DNA from: an uncultured Clostridia bacterium
GTDB lineage: Bacteria; Bacillota; Clostridia; UMGS1883
Assembly: GCA_947629005.1 (NCBI GenBank)
Contig: CANRCD010000002.1
Coordinates: forward strand, 1-64,000
DNA: 64,000 nucleotides
Direction: 5' to 3'
Position numbers and translations under genes: made by a program. A model generated the notes under the pieces. That model saw nothing but the letters and a program-made list of their open reading frames with translations, was not told the origin of the DNA and did no database searches. Below, in pieces: positions 1 to 8,136 of the stretch. Position 1 is the stretch's first letter. Every line of letters begins with the position of its first letter.

Positions 1-3
1 CAT
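1..3 (-). CDS. Start codon of a gene that leaves the window leftward (partial)
   Basis: The first three bases are the complement of ATG. On the minus strand they are preceded by an AAAGGAG ribosome binding site at about 11-17 and by a good promoter at 28-56. Only the start codon is inside the window, so the product cannot be named. The case rests on the combination of promoter, Shine-Dalgarno and ATG at normal spacing. Confidence 0.55.
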
Positions 4-27
4 AATACTTCTCCTTTCGTGTCTATT

Positions 28-56
28 ATTTTATACCACTTCCTATTTTTTGTCCA
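28..56 (-). promoter_or_regulatory. Housekeeping-type promoter for the leftward gene starting at 3
   Basis: On the minus strand a -35 box TGGACA (51-56) and a -10 box TAAAAT (28-33) are separated by exactly 17 nt. The spacing matches the other promoters seen in this window. It would drive the gene whose ATG is at 3. Confidence 0.5.
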
Positions 57-61
57 CTTTT

Positions 62-193
62 TTAGTATACATCCAGGGTGACGATGACGGCGATGAAGGC
101 GAGGAATATGAGGACGACGGAGAAGATGCAGCCGACGGCGAGGACGACTGATAAGCGCCTGTCAAACGGTATGATATAAAAATAACCTTCCAC
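62..193 (-). CDS. Possible 43-codon single-pass membrane peptide
   Basis: An open frame on the minus strand runs from a GTG at 193 to TAA at 62-64. It encodes a short polar head with FDRR followed by about 27 very hydrophobic residues (VVLAVGCIF, then VVLIFLAFIAVIVTL) and ends LDVY. The hydrophobic codons almost all end in C or G, as in the real genes nearby, which supports coding. No strong ribosome binding site precedes the GTG, and the start lies just after a perfect hairpin. The overlapping plus-strand frame is only an acidic shadow without a start. Function unknown; a small membrane protein read through from the Mn-catalase transcript is one possibility. Confidence 0.35.
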   Translation of the reverse strand: MEGYFYIIPFDRRLSVVLAVGCIFSVVLIFLAFIAVIVTLDVY

Positions 194-200
194 AAACGAC

Positions 201-227
201 AGTACCACCGGCATGGCCGGTGGTACT
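201..227 (-). terminator. Perfect 12-bp hairpin after the Mn-catalase gene
   Basis: The arm AGTACCACCGGC (201-212) pairs perfectly with 216-227 around a three-base loop. It begins four bases after the catalase stop codon. No good T-run follows on either strand, so it may stabilise the 3' end or attenuate read-through rather than act as a strong intrinsic terminator. Confidence 0.5.
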
Positions 228-230
228 GCT

Positions 231-911
231 TTATTTGCTCGTATTGAAGCTCGGCGGCTTCACGTCCACCTCGACGTTGCCGTAGCCTCCCTCGGGCGAA
301 GGCGTGGAGAGGTCGAAGTAAATGCGGGAATCCTTCGTGACGCCGAAATCCCTGTTTGAGCCTGTGTCGCTCACCTTGTTAAAGGCCTCGCGGAACATGG
401 CGTTATGGGCCTCCTCGCGGTTTAAGAGGAAATCAATCGTTTCCTGCACCTTTTTGTCGTTTATCTGGCGGTAAAGGTACTCGTAAACCACCTTGGCCCG
501 CTGCTCAGAGGCAATGTTTGAGAGCAGGTCCGCGCAGAGGTCGCCCGTCACCGTGACGTAGTCGGCCGTCCACGAGTAGCCCGAGGCGTTGATGAGCCCG
601 GGGTTGAGCCCGAGAAGGACGTGGGTCTGTATCTCGCCTGCGCCGATGGAGGAGTAGTCCACATCGTGGCCGTTGAGGAGGTTAATCGTTTCGGCCACCA
701 TCTCCATGTGGCCAAGCTCCTCGGCGGCGATGTCCATGAACATATCCTTTATCTCGGGGTCCTTTATGCGGAAGCTCTGGGACATATACTGCATGGCGGC
801 CTTGAGCTCGCCGTTGCCGCCGCCGAGCTGCTCTTGAAGAAGGACGGCGTACTGCGGATTGGGGCGCTCCACCTCTACGGGGTGGAAAAGCTGTTTTTCG
901 TGCTTGAACAT
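231..911 (-). CDS. Manganese catalase (CotJC-like)
   Basis: A 226-residue ferritin-like di-manganese catalase that would convert hydrogen peroxide to water and oxygen. The metal ligands are visible: E35 (in NGELKAAM), E65 and H68 (EELGHMEM), E136 (ASEQRAK) and the REEAHNA motif with E166/E167 and H169. Positions 35, 65 and 68 match known manganese catalases almost residue for residue. The ATG at 911 was chosen because AAAGGAG lies 8 nt upstream; longer in-frame starts lack a site. In spore formers such proteins occur in the CotJ spore-coat set, but no cotJA or cotJB is visible here. The following region holds a hairpin (201-227) and a possible small membrane peptide. Confidence 0.93.
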   Translation of the reverse strand: MFKHEKQLFHPVEVERPNPQYAVLLQEQLGGGNGELKAAMQYMSQSFRIKDPEIKDMFMDIAAEELGHMEMVAETINLLNGHDVDYSSIGAGEIQTHVLLGLNPGLINASGYSWTADYVTVTGDLCADLLSNIASEQRAKVVYEYLYRQINDKKVQETIDFLLNREEAHNAMFREAFNKVSDTGSNRDFGVTKDSRIYFDLSTPSPEGGYGNVEVDVKPPSFNTSK

Positions 912-962
912 AGGTTCAGCTCCTTTCTGAGTATAGATTTTGCAATTTGAGGAATTTTTATG

Positions 963-1009
963 CAAAAAAAATAAAACCCCTGCCCGTGGGCGAGGGGGCA
1001 AGGAGTTTT
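963..1009 (-). terminator. Intrinsic terminator of the AraC-type gene
   Basis: On the minus strand an AAAACTCCTTGCCC arm pairs with GGGCAGGGGTTTT (one mismatch, one bulge) and is followed by ATTTTTTTTG. It starts about 10 nt after the regulator's stop codon and separates it from the catalase gene. Confidence 0.75.
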
Positions 1010-1019
1010 ATTCTGGGAG

Positions 1020-1811
1020 TTAGCTCTGCTGCTTCCGCTCGAGGGCGCGAAGCCGAGCGTAATACTTTGGGGATACCCCCATAATGGCTTTGAAATTCTT
1101 GCCTAAATGGAATTTGTCGCAAAACCCGCACATGGACGCTATCTCATCCAAGGAATATCCGCTCTGATCAAGGAGCTCACACGCGACCTGTACCCGCACC
1201 TTATTGATATACTGAGGAATAGTGCAGTTCTGCTCAGCCTTGAAAAGCTTTCCGCAGTAGGCGGAATCGAGACGGACAAGGGCCGAAAGGTCCTTGGCGG
1301 TTATGGGCCGCATATAGTACTCGATGATGTACTGCTTCATTTTTTCGACCGCGGGATGCGCGGCCTTGACCTCGCTTCGGTGGAACAGGTAGTGCAGGAA
1401 CAGGAGCAGTAAGCCGTCCAGTTCCATCTGATAGCCGTCAGCCTGGGAGACGTAGACGTAGTTCATTCGGTTCAGAACCGTATTGAGCTGATCCAGCTTC
1501 AGAGGGCGAAAAATGGCCGTTTTACACTCAGAAACGGAATGCGGCGCGGAAAAGTCAACGGCGGAAATGATGAATTTGTCGGAATTGACCCACGCTTTGC
1601 GCCATACGCCCGGCGCAAATAAGAAAACTTCTCCTGCGTTCACGGTATAGGTGTTTTCGTCGATTTTGCAACTGATGGAGCCTTCATGGACAATGATCAC
1701 AGACCAATGATCCAGCCAGCGGTCTAACGACCAGCTGCGATCCCGAGGCTTGCGATAAGCAATGTAGGTGACATGGGGCAAAGAATTTCTCGGTAGCTCC
1801 GGGTAAGTCAT
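1020..1811 (-). CDS. AraC-family transcriptional regulator
   Basis: A 263-residue protein. The N-terminal half looks like a cupin sensor domain (HEGSISCKIDENTYTVNAGEVFLFAPG, given in part). The C-terminal hundred residues carry two helix-turn-helix units typical of AraC/XylS proteins, with TAKDLSALVRLDSAYCGKLF and SLDEIASMCGFCDKFHLGKN followed by GVSPKYYARLR. Such regulators normally sense a small ligand, often a sugar, and activate a nearby operon; no obvious target lies next to it. ATG 1811 was chosen because GAGAGGAG sits 7-8 nt upstream. It has its own promoter (1850-1878) and terminator, so it is monocistronic. Confidence 0.93.
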   Translation of the reverse strand: MTYPELPRNSLPHVTYIAYRKPRDRSWSLDRWLDHWSVIIVHEGSISCKIDENTYTVNAGEVFLFAPGVWRKAWVNSDKFIISAVDFSAPHSVSECKTAIFRPLKLDQLNTVLNRMNYVYVSQADGYQMELDGLLLLFLHYLFHRSEVKAAHPAVEKMKQYIIEYYMRPITAKDLSALVRLDSAYCGKLFKAEQNCTIPQYINKVRVQVACELLDQSGYSLDEIASMCGFCDKFHLGKNFKAIMGVSPKYYARLRALERKQQS

Positions 1812-1849
1812 AAATTTACTCCTCTCGACGTGTTCGCCTCCCAACTACT

Positions 1850-1878
1850 ATTATATAATTACTTTACATTTTAGTCAA
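1850..1878 (-). promoter_or_regulatory. Promoter of the AraC-type gene
   Basis: Minus strand: -35 TTGACT (1873-1878), 17-nt spacer, -10 TATAAT (1850-1855), with the gene's ATG 38 nt further on. Confidence 0.75.
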
Positions 1879-1962
1879 GTATTACCTAAAGGAATTTTTC
1901 ACGAAAAAATACCCCGGTTAGTGTAAACTTTTAATAAATCATGCTTAAGTGAAAAAAAGTTC

Positions 1963-1991
1963 TTGCATTTTTGGAAAAAGTGTGCTATAAT
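1963..1991 (+). promoter_or_regulatory. Promoter of the T-box-pheST transcript
   Basis: -35 TTGCAT (1963-1968), 17-nt spacer, -10 TATAAT (1986-1991). Transcription would begin just before the T-box leader. Confidence 0.8.
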
Positions 1992-1999
1992 ATCCTTTA

Positions 2000-2253
2000 C
2001 GAATGTGCAGTAACGCTACGAAACGGAGAGTAGCCTGAGAGGAACCGTACCAGAGAAACGGCGCCGTTGGCTGGAAGCGCCGTGCGAGGAGCCTTGGGTG
2101 AAGTTCACCGCGGAGCGGCCCCCTGAACGGAGTAGGGGAGGACGAGGGCTTTTTGGCCCGTGGGGCGCGACAGGCCTCTTATGAGCGATAAATTAGGGTG
2201 GTACCGCGGATTTTCCGCCCCTGACGTCTTTTTGGCGTCGGGGGTTTTTTCGT
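2000..2253 (+). ncRNA. T-box leader controlling pheST
   Basis: The conserved T-box sequence AGGGTGGTACCGCG is present at 2195-2208. It is followed by a terminator hairpin (about 2215-2243, CCCCTGACG pairing with CGTCGGGG) and a TTTTTT run. Upstream, 2000-2190 folds into the long GC-rich Stem I expected of T-box leaders. A UUC triplet at 2104-2106 is a reasonable phenylalanine specifier, though I assign it by position and by the downstream gene only. T-boxes read uncharged tRNA and antiterminate; here that should raise phenylalanyl-tRNA synthetase when tRNA-Phe is uncharged. Confidence 0.93.
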
Positions 2254-2352
2254 GCGGCGTTGTGTTATTTTGTGAACCGGCCTGCGCCTCCGCGCTATTA
2301 AGGCGATGAAAATTAATAATTATTATGATTTTATTTGAAAGGATGGCAGGCA

Positions 2353-3372
2353 ATGAAAGAACAGCTTGAAAAAATCCGTTCAGACGCGGCGGCGGCCCTT
2401 GCGGCGGCGGCGGACGCCGAGGCGGTGGAGGCCGCTCGCGTGGCCTTTTTGGGCAAGAAGGGCCAGCTTACGGCGGTACTGCGCGGTATGGGGGCCCTGA
2501 GTCCGGAACAGCGGCCGGTGGTGGGTCAATTGGCCAACGAAATACGCGCCTTCGTTGAGGGCGAAATTGAGAAGAAAAAGGCCGAGCTTGCCGAAAAAGC
2601 GCGGGCGAAAAAGCTCGCAAGCGGGGTCATTGACGTGACGATGCCCGGCAGGCGCAATAAGGCCGGACGGCTTCACCCGCTTAACAAGGTGCTCGAGGAG
2701 GTCACGTCCATATTCACGGGCATGGGCTTTACCGTGGCCGAGGGGCCCGAGGTAGAGCTCGACTACTACAATTTCGAGGCCCTCAACACCCCCGCCGACC
2801 ACCCTGCCCGCGACTCGCAGGACACTTTCTATATAACCGATAAAATACTGCTGCGCACCCAGACCTCGTCGGTGCAGATAAGGGCTATGGAAAAGAGTAA
2901 GCCCCCGATAAGAATGATAGCCCCGGGCCGCGTTTTCCGCAGCGATACCGCCGACGCGACGCACTCCCCCGTCTTTCACCAGATAGAGGGCCTTGTGGTG
3001 GATAAGGGCATAACCATGGCAAACCTCAAGGGTACGCTTGAGACCTTCGTCAAGGCGCTTTACGGCCCCGACGCGCGCATCCGTCTGCGCCCGCACCATT
3101 TCCCGTTTACCGAGCCTTCGGCCGAGGTGGACGCCTCGTGCTTTGTGTGCGGCGGCAAGGGCTGCGGCGTGTGCAAGGGCGAGGGCTGGATTGAGATTCT
3201 CGGCGCGGGAATGGTTCACCCCAATGTGCTGCGCGCGGGCGGAATTGATCCGGAGGAATACAGCGGCTTTGCCTTTGGCTTGGGGCTCGAACGCCTTGTA
3301 ATGATAAAATACGGCGTGGACGACCTGCGCCTGTTCTACGAGAACGACCTACGCTTCCTGAAGCAGTTCTGA
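2353..3372 (+). CDS. pheS: Phenylalanine--tRNA ligase alpha subunit
   Basis: A 339-residue catalytic subunit of the heterotetrameric class II synthetase that charges tRNA-Phe in the cytoplasm. An N-terminal coiled-coil tRNA-binding arm (about residues 1-90) precedes the catalytic core. Motif 2 is visible as [19 protein letters not shown] and motif 3 as [13 protein letters not shown] near the C-terminus. A four-cysteine cluster (C263, C266, C271, C274) in [12 protein letters not shown] is the zinc-type insert seen in many bacterial PheS proteins. ATG 2353 fits a GAAAGGA site about 10 nt upstream; the in-frame TTG 18 nt earlier has none. pheT follows after 20 nt, and the T-box controls both. 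Confidence 0.97.
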   Translation: MKEQLEKIRSDAAAALAAAADAEAVEAARVAFLGKKGQLTAVLRGMGALSPEQRPVVGQLANEIRAFVEGEIEKKKAELAEKARAKKLASGVIDVTMPGRRNKAGRLHPLNKVLEEVTSIFTGMGFTVAEGPEVELDYYNFEALNTPADHPARDSQDTFYITDKILLRTQTSSVQIRAMEKSKPPIRMIAPGRVFRSDTADATHSPVFHQIEGLVVDKGITMANLKGTLETFVKALYGPDARIRLRPHHFPFTEPSAEVDASCFVCGGKGCGVCKGEGWIEILGAGMVHPNVLRAGGIDPEEYSGFAFGLGLERLVMIKYGVDDLRLFYENDLRFLKQF

Positions 3373-3392
3373 TTGAGAAAGGATTGATATAG

Positions 3393-5771
3393 ATGAAATT
3401 ACCGCTAAGCTGGCTGAACGACTACCTCACCCTTGAAAACACGGGCGTGAAGGAATACTGCGACGCAATGACCCTCTCCGGCAGCAAGGTCGAGGGCTGG
3501 AGCGTGGAAGGCAGCGAGGTTGAAAACGTCGTTTTCGGCAAAATACTCACCAAGGTTCGCCATACCAATTCCGACCACATGTGGATAACGACCGTTGACG
3601 TGGGCGGCGAGGTTGTTCAGATAGTGACCGGCGCCCAGAACATCGAGGTGGGACAGACGGTGCCCGTAGCGCTGCCAGGGGCTAAGCTGCCCGGCGGCAT
3701 AACCATAAAGCCCGGTAAGCTCCGCGGCGAGCCGAGCAACGGTATGCTGTGCTCTCATCAGGAGCTTGGCTTCGAGGACGGAGTGATCCCCGGAAGCGAC
3801 CCCAACGGCATTCTTATTTTTCAAAAGGAATACCCCCTCGGGGCCGACGTGATGGAGGCTCTCGGCGAAAAAGAGACCGTCGTCGAGTTCGAGATAACCC
3901 CTAACCGCCCCGACTGCCTCAGCGTTGTCGGCCTTGCCCGCGAGACGGCCGCCACCTTCGGCGTACCCTTCTCTATCCCGCCGGTAGAGGTAAAGGAGCA
4001 GGCCGGCGGCGACATAAACGATATCGCCAAGGTCACCGTTGAGGCCCCCGACCTCTGCCCGCGCTACTCGTGCCGGTTGGTGAAGAATATAAGGATGGCT
4101 CCCTCCCCCGAATGGATGCAGAAGCGTCTGCGCGCGGCGGGCGTGCGGCCTATCAGCAATATAGTCGATATAACCAACTATGTAATGCTGGAGTACGGCC
4201 AGCCCATGCACGCCTTCGACCTTGATTTCCTCGAGGGCCGCGAGATCGTAGTGCGCCGCGCCAAAAACGGCGAGGAGATTGTAACTCTCGACGGGCAACC
4301 CCATACCCTTGACGACAGTATGCTCATGATTTGCGACGGCAAAAAGCCTGTCTGCGTGGCCGGCGTTATGGGCGGCGCAAACTCCGAAATAAAGGATACG
4401 ACCAAGGCCGTGCTTTTCGAGTGCGCCAACTTCCTGCGCGGCAGTGTGCGCCGCACGGCCAGAAAGCTGGGCCTGAGAACAGAGTCCTCCTCCCGATACG
4501 AGAAGGGCCTTGACCCGAACATGGTTATAACTGCCCTCAACCGCGCCTGTCAACTCGTCGAGGAGCTGGGCGCCGGCGAGGTGGTGCACGGCATAATCGA
4601 CGTGGACAACAGCGACCACACTCCCACGGTCATTCCCTTCCGCCCCGAAAGGATACGCGCCTTTATCGGCGCGGACATCGACGACGGCTTTATGGTTTCG
4701 GCCCTGCGCAGCCTTGAGATTGGCGTGGACGTCGATAAAATGCAAGTGCTTCCGCCCTCCTTCCGCATGGACATCGAGTGCGAGGCCGACGTGGCCGAAG
4801 AGGTTGCGCGGCTTTACGGCTACGACAGAATACCCTCCGCGCCGCTCGGCGGAGCCGGCGCGATGGGCGGACTGAACCGCGAACAGCGGCTGACGGCGAA
4901 AATCAAGAGCTCCCTTGTGGGACAGGGCTATTATGAGATACAGACATACTCCTTTACCAGCCCCAAAACGCTGGACATGATAAACGCCGGCGAGGAGCTG
5001 AGAAAGACCGTCAACATTCTAAATCCCCTCGGAGAGGACGCCAGCATAATGCGCACCACCGCCGTGACCGGAATGCTCGAGGTGCTTGCGAGGAACTACA
5101 ATCACAAGAACAAGAACGCCCGCCTCTTTGAAACTGCCACCGTCTACATTCCCAAGAGCCTCCCCGTGACAGAACTGCCCGAGGAAAAGAAGGTGCTGAC
5201 GCTTGGGGCATACGGCGCGGCGGATTTCTTCGACCTGAAGGGCGCAGCCGAGGAGCTTATGGACAGCCTTGGCGTCGAGGGCGTTACCTTCTCCGCGGCG
5301 GCCCCCAACCCCATATACCACCCGGGCAAGAGCGCGGAGATATATATTAATAAGAAGAAAGTGGGTATAATAGGCGAGGTTCACCCCGATGTGGCCGAAA
5401 ATTACGGCCTTGACGAGGCTTATCTCGGCGAGCTGGATATGGCCGCGCTGCTCTCGAACGCCGGCGGCGACGTGCGCTATAAGCCGCTCAGCCGCTTTCC
5501 GGCAGTCAGCCGCGACATCGCTATGCTGGTGGACGACGCCGTTACCGTCGCCGATATTGAGGCCGTTATCCGAAGGGCCGGAGGCAGTCTGCTCGAGGAA
5601 CTGGAGCTTTTCGACGTTTACAAGGGCAGCCAGATACCCGAAGGTAAAAAAAGCGTTGCCATGAGCGCGGTGTACCGTGGGGAAAAGACCCTCACCGATG
5701 ACGAGATCAACAAAATCATGAACAAAACCGTCCGCAGTCTGGAGCATGTGCTCGGAGCAACGCTCAGATAG
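3393..5771 (+). CDS. pheT: Phenylalanine--tRNA ligase beta subunit
   Basis: A 792-residue beta subunit, full length for the family, that supports tRNA binding and editing of misacylated tyrosine. Domains in order: N-terminal EMAP-type tRNA-binding domain (about 40-150, HTNSDHMWITTVDVG), the B3/4 editing region (about 200-400, HAFDLDFLEGREIVVRRA), the B5 domain (about 410-480), a pseudo-catalytic domain, and a C-terminal anticodon-binding domain (about 700-792, LSRFPAVSRDIAMLVDD). It begins with MKLPLSWLNDY, a typical PheT start, after GAAAGGA at the usual spacing. It lies 20 nt after pheS and is followed by a strong terminator. Confidence 0.97.
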   Translation: MKLPLSWLNDYLTLENTGVKEYCDAMTLSGSKVEGWSVEGSEVENVVFGKILTKVRHTNSDHMWITTVDVGGEVVQIVTGAQNIEVGQTVPVALPGAKLPGGITIKPGKLRGEPSNGMLCSHQELGFEDGVIPGSDPNGILIFQKEYPLGADVMEALGEKETVVEFEITPNRPDCLSVVGLARETAATFGVPFSIPPVEVKEQAGGDINDIAKVTVEAPDLCPRYSCRLVKNIRMAPSPEWMQKRLRAAGVRPISNIVDITNYVMLEYGQPMHAFDLDFLEGREIVVRRAKNGEEIVTLDGQPHTLDDSMLMICDGKKPVCVAGVMGGANSEIKDTTKAVLFECANFLRGSVRRTARKLGLRTESSSRYEKGLDPNMVITALNRACQLVEELGAGEVVHGIIDVDNSDHTPTVIPFRPERIRAFIGADIDDGFMVSALRSLEIGVDVDKMQVLPPSFRMDIECEADVAEEVARLYGYDRIPSAPLGGAGAMGGLNREQRLTAKIKSSLVGQGYYEIQTYSFTSPKTLDMINAGEELRKTVNILNPLGEDASIMRTTAVTGMLEVLARNYNHKNKNARLFETATVYIPKSLPVTELPEEKKVLTLGAYGAADFFDLKGAAEELMDSLGVEGVTFSAAAPNPIYHPGKSAEIYINKKKVGIIGEVHPDVAENYGLDEAYLGELDMAALLSNAGGDVRYKPLSRFPAVSRDIAMLVDDAVTVADIEAVIRRAGGSLLEELELFDVYKGSQIPEGKKSVAMSAVYRGEKTLTDDEINKIMNKTVRSLEHVLGATLR

Positions 5772-5840
5772 GGCAGGAAAATTTCGACACAGTACGACAT
5801 TTTTTCATGAAAATTGCTTTTGTGCATTTTTCACATAACG

Positions 5841-5880
5841 AACTGGGCAAAAATCGAGAGGTTTTTGCCCAGTTTTTAAT
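5841..5880 (+). terminator. Terminator after pheT
   Basis: Perfect 13-bp stem AACTGGGCAAAAA (5841-5853) with its complement (5862-5874), 8-nt loop, then TTTAATTT. Confidence 0.88.
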
Positions 5881-5928
5881 TTGGACACAGAAAATTAAAA
5901 TTTTTTATAAAAAATCTACAAAAAGGGC

Positions 5929-5957
5929 TTGATATTTTTGGAGTTTTTGTGTATAAT
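5929..5957 (+). promoter_or_regulatory. Promoter of the nine-gene ABC/DUF5696 cluster
   Basis: -35 TTGATA (5929-5934), 17-nt spacer, perfect -10 TATAAT (5952-5957). It is the only clear promoter I see before the cluster that starts at 6007. No operator or catabolite-response element was recognised by eye. Confidence 0.75.
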
Positions 5958-6006
5958 GGTTATATGCAAATAGTGTGCAGAATTACTAAATAAAGGATGT
6001 GGGAAA

Positions 6007-8115
6007 ATGCGGTTTAACTTGAAAACACTGATTGCCGCGTCTACGGGCCTTCTGCTTGTGGCGTCGGCTCTTGCGGGCTGCACAGCAAGAGGCGACAGCG
6101 CCGAGTCGATGACGATAGTTATCGGAACTCACGCCCAGCAGGAGGACGACCCCAACTGGGTTGACGAGATAACGGGCGAGGCGTCGATGAACCCTGACAC
6201 TATCCGTGCTGCGCAGACGGCTCTGGCAAAGGTTGAAGAGGATCTTGGAGTGACCGTGACATGGTCACAGTATTCCAGCGACCTTCAGCAGCTTCTGCTA
6301 CAGACGGTGCTTGCCGGCGATCCCTACTGCGATCTGGCGGTGCTGTGGAACGGCGTTCAGGGCAACATTATGAACCAGAACATTCTTCAGCCTCTGGATC
6401 CCTACATGGAGGACGTATTCCTCGGCGAGGACGACGTTGACAAGGCGTGGATACCCATAGGCAAGACCTTCGGCAGCTACTACCTTATGAACCGCGACCT
6501 GCTGTTTGTAAATACGTGGCCGATATGCTACAATATTGATTACATAGAGGCCGTGCCCGCTCTGCGGGAAAACGGCAAGACGGTATATCCCGCCGACCTT
6601 TATCTGAACGGCGAGTGGACGTGGAACCGCTTCGAGGATTATCTGACGAAGATCAAGGCGTACTATAACGGCAGAAAGGGCCCCGTGAACCCCGATAAGG
6701 ACATCGTGCCCTTCAATACCAACTACGCCTACGCGGTGCTCATGGCTATAGCCTCCAACGGCGCGGCCGTGTATGACGGCTCGAACATGACCTTTGACAG
6801 CGCCGAGGCCAAGGCCGCCATCGCCTATATGGATAAAATGATAGATTCAGACCTCATTTCCTGCTCCACCGTCAGCAGCACCTCGATAGACTCCGGCTGG
6901 CTTACCGAGACCGACGCTTTCACAAACGGAGAGACCGTGTTCACCAACGTGGCCCGCTGGCAGATGGATAACGCGGGCGCGGGTCTCGCTTCGAGAGGCC
7001 AGTCCATGGGCGTAATCCCATTCCCCCGCCCCGACAGCCTTCCCGCCGATTCGCCTCAGTATCATGTGCTGAGCGCTGCGGCTGACAGCGTCGGATTGAT
7101 GAAGGGCATTGACGCCGAGCGCAGCGAGCGCGCGCTCGAAGCCTATGCCACATATAAGAGCGAGTTCTACAAGGCCTACGCCAGAGTTGACAGCATAGAG
7201 GAATACCGCAAAAAGCAGGCCGGAACCGAGGCGCTGGCCTTCGGCGTGGATATATTCCACCCCGAGATAGGCGACAAGAACCTTGCGATATTCGAGGAAA
7301 TGGGCGTAACCCCTGTTAACGACTACTCCGAGGCTATCGGCGTGTTCTGGAGCTGGACCGACATTGCCGGCAAGGCCATATACAACTACGGCGGAATGCC
7401 GCAGTACGACATAGCCGTTGAGGCAAATAAGAACACTATCTATGAAAAGCTCGACAACATGAGCAAGGCCCTCAGAAAGGGCGAGGTAGTGGACGACGTT
7501 AAGCCCGCCGCAAGGCGCAAGGCCAACGATTCCTTCATCTTCCCGCTGGGCACCGATCCCGCCAATATAAACTGGGCCGAGCTTATCACAGCCGACGACA
7601 ATGTTGACGGCGAGTATGAGATACGCCGCGAGGACGGCAAGCTCCAGCTCCGCAGGAAGATAGAGGAGGACGCCGTTGACGAGGACGGCGAGCCCATCCC
7701 GCAGGATGAGTGGCGCGACGGTTACATAAGCGTGGACTGCTCCGGCGTGGACTTCGCCAACTCCGGCAAATACGGCGACGGCATAGTTATTAAGATAAAG
7801 GACTACGCCGGTAACGAAAACGAGAACAAGTTCGAGGCTTATGTTTACGACAGCAACAACACCACGCCTCCCACCCTTGTTCTCAAGGAGGAAATTCCCT
7901 CCCTCAGCCTCAATGTTGACACCTCCGGCGTCAACTGGGGCAGCCAGTTCGTCGATAAGGCGGAGGACGTCAACGGAGTTGACCTTAAGAGCAATGTTTC
8001 GGCCGACGTTACAAGCCTTGACGTAACTGAGCCCGGCACCTACCCCGTTGAGATATACGTGGTTGACTTCGCGGGCAACAGAACAGGCACGCAAATCCAA
8101 GTAGAAATCAAATAA
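6007..8115 (+). CDS. Extracellular solute-binding lipoprotein with C-terminal Ig-like domains
   Basis: A 702-residue family-1-type ABC solute-binding protein. It has a lipoprotein signal with lipobox LAGC (lipidated C25). The binding fold fills about residues 33-510, with typical features such as LQQLLLQTVLAGDPYCDLAVLW and FTNGETVFTNVARWQMDN. The last 150-190 residues are not part of that fold: two short beta-rich segments with DYAGNENENKF and VVDFAGNRTGTQIQVEIK resemble bacterial Ig-like (DUF5011-type) domains. At 702 residues it is much longer than usual sugar-binding proteins (about 420-550). First gene of the cluster; a second, membrane-anchored binding protein follows 21 nt later. The ligand, probably a glycan oligomer, is inferred. 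Confidence 0.85.
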   Translation: MRFNLKTLIAASTGLLLVASALAGCTARGDSAESMTIVIGTHAQQEDDPNWVDEITGEASMNPDTIRAAQTALAKVEEDLGVTVTWSQYSSDLQQLLLQTVLAGDPYCDLAVLWNGVQGNIMNQNILQPLDPYMEDVFLGEDDVDKAWIPIGKTFGSYYLMNRDLLFVNTWPICYNIDYIEAVPALRENGKTVYPADLYLNGEWTWNRFEDYLTKIKAYYNGRKGPVNPDKDIVPFNTNYAYAVLMAIASNGAAVYDGSNMTFDSAEAKAAIAYMDKMIDSDLISCSTVSSTSIDSGWLTETDAFTNGETVFTNVARWQMDNAGAGLASRGQSMGVIPFPRPDSLPADSPQYHVLSAAADSVGLMKGIDAERSERALEAYATYKSEFYKAYARVDSIEEYRKKQAGTEALAFGVDIFHPEIGDKNLAIFEEMGVTPVNDYSEAIGVFWSWTDIAGKAIYNYGGMPQYDIAVEANKNTIYEKLDNMSKALRKGEVVDDVKPAARRKANDSFIFPLGTDPANINWAELITADDNVDGEYEIRREDGKLQLRRKIEEDAVDEDGEPIPQDEWRDGYISVDCSGVDFANSGKYGDGIVIKIKDYAGNENENKFEAYVYDSNNTTPPTLVLKEEIPSLSLNVDTSGVNWGSQFVDKAEDVNGVDLKSNVSADVTSLDVTEPGTYPVEIYVVDFAGNRTGTQIQVEIK

Positions 8116-8136
8116 GTGAACGGAGGGAACAATCAA

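Noticed and set aside
83-151. Acidic plus-strand tail DDGDEGEEYEDDGEDAADGE
   Set aside because: No start codon upstream with a site; it is the complement of the hydrophobic minus-strand frame, which has the better codon bias.
2000-2210. Possible tRNA gene in the folded region before pheS
   Set aside because: The conserved AGGGTGGTACCGCG and following terminator show it is a T-box leader; no tRNA cloverleaf with TTCGANTC arm is present.
3405-4745. Long 446-codon open frame on the minus strand under pheT
   Set aside because: It lies wholly inside pheT, has composition typical of the complement of GC3-biased codons (many Ala, Val, His, Gly) and no ribosome binding site. Shadow frame.
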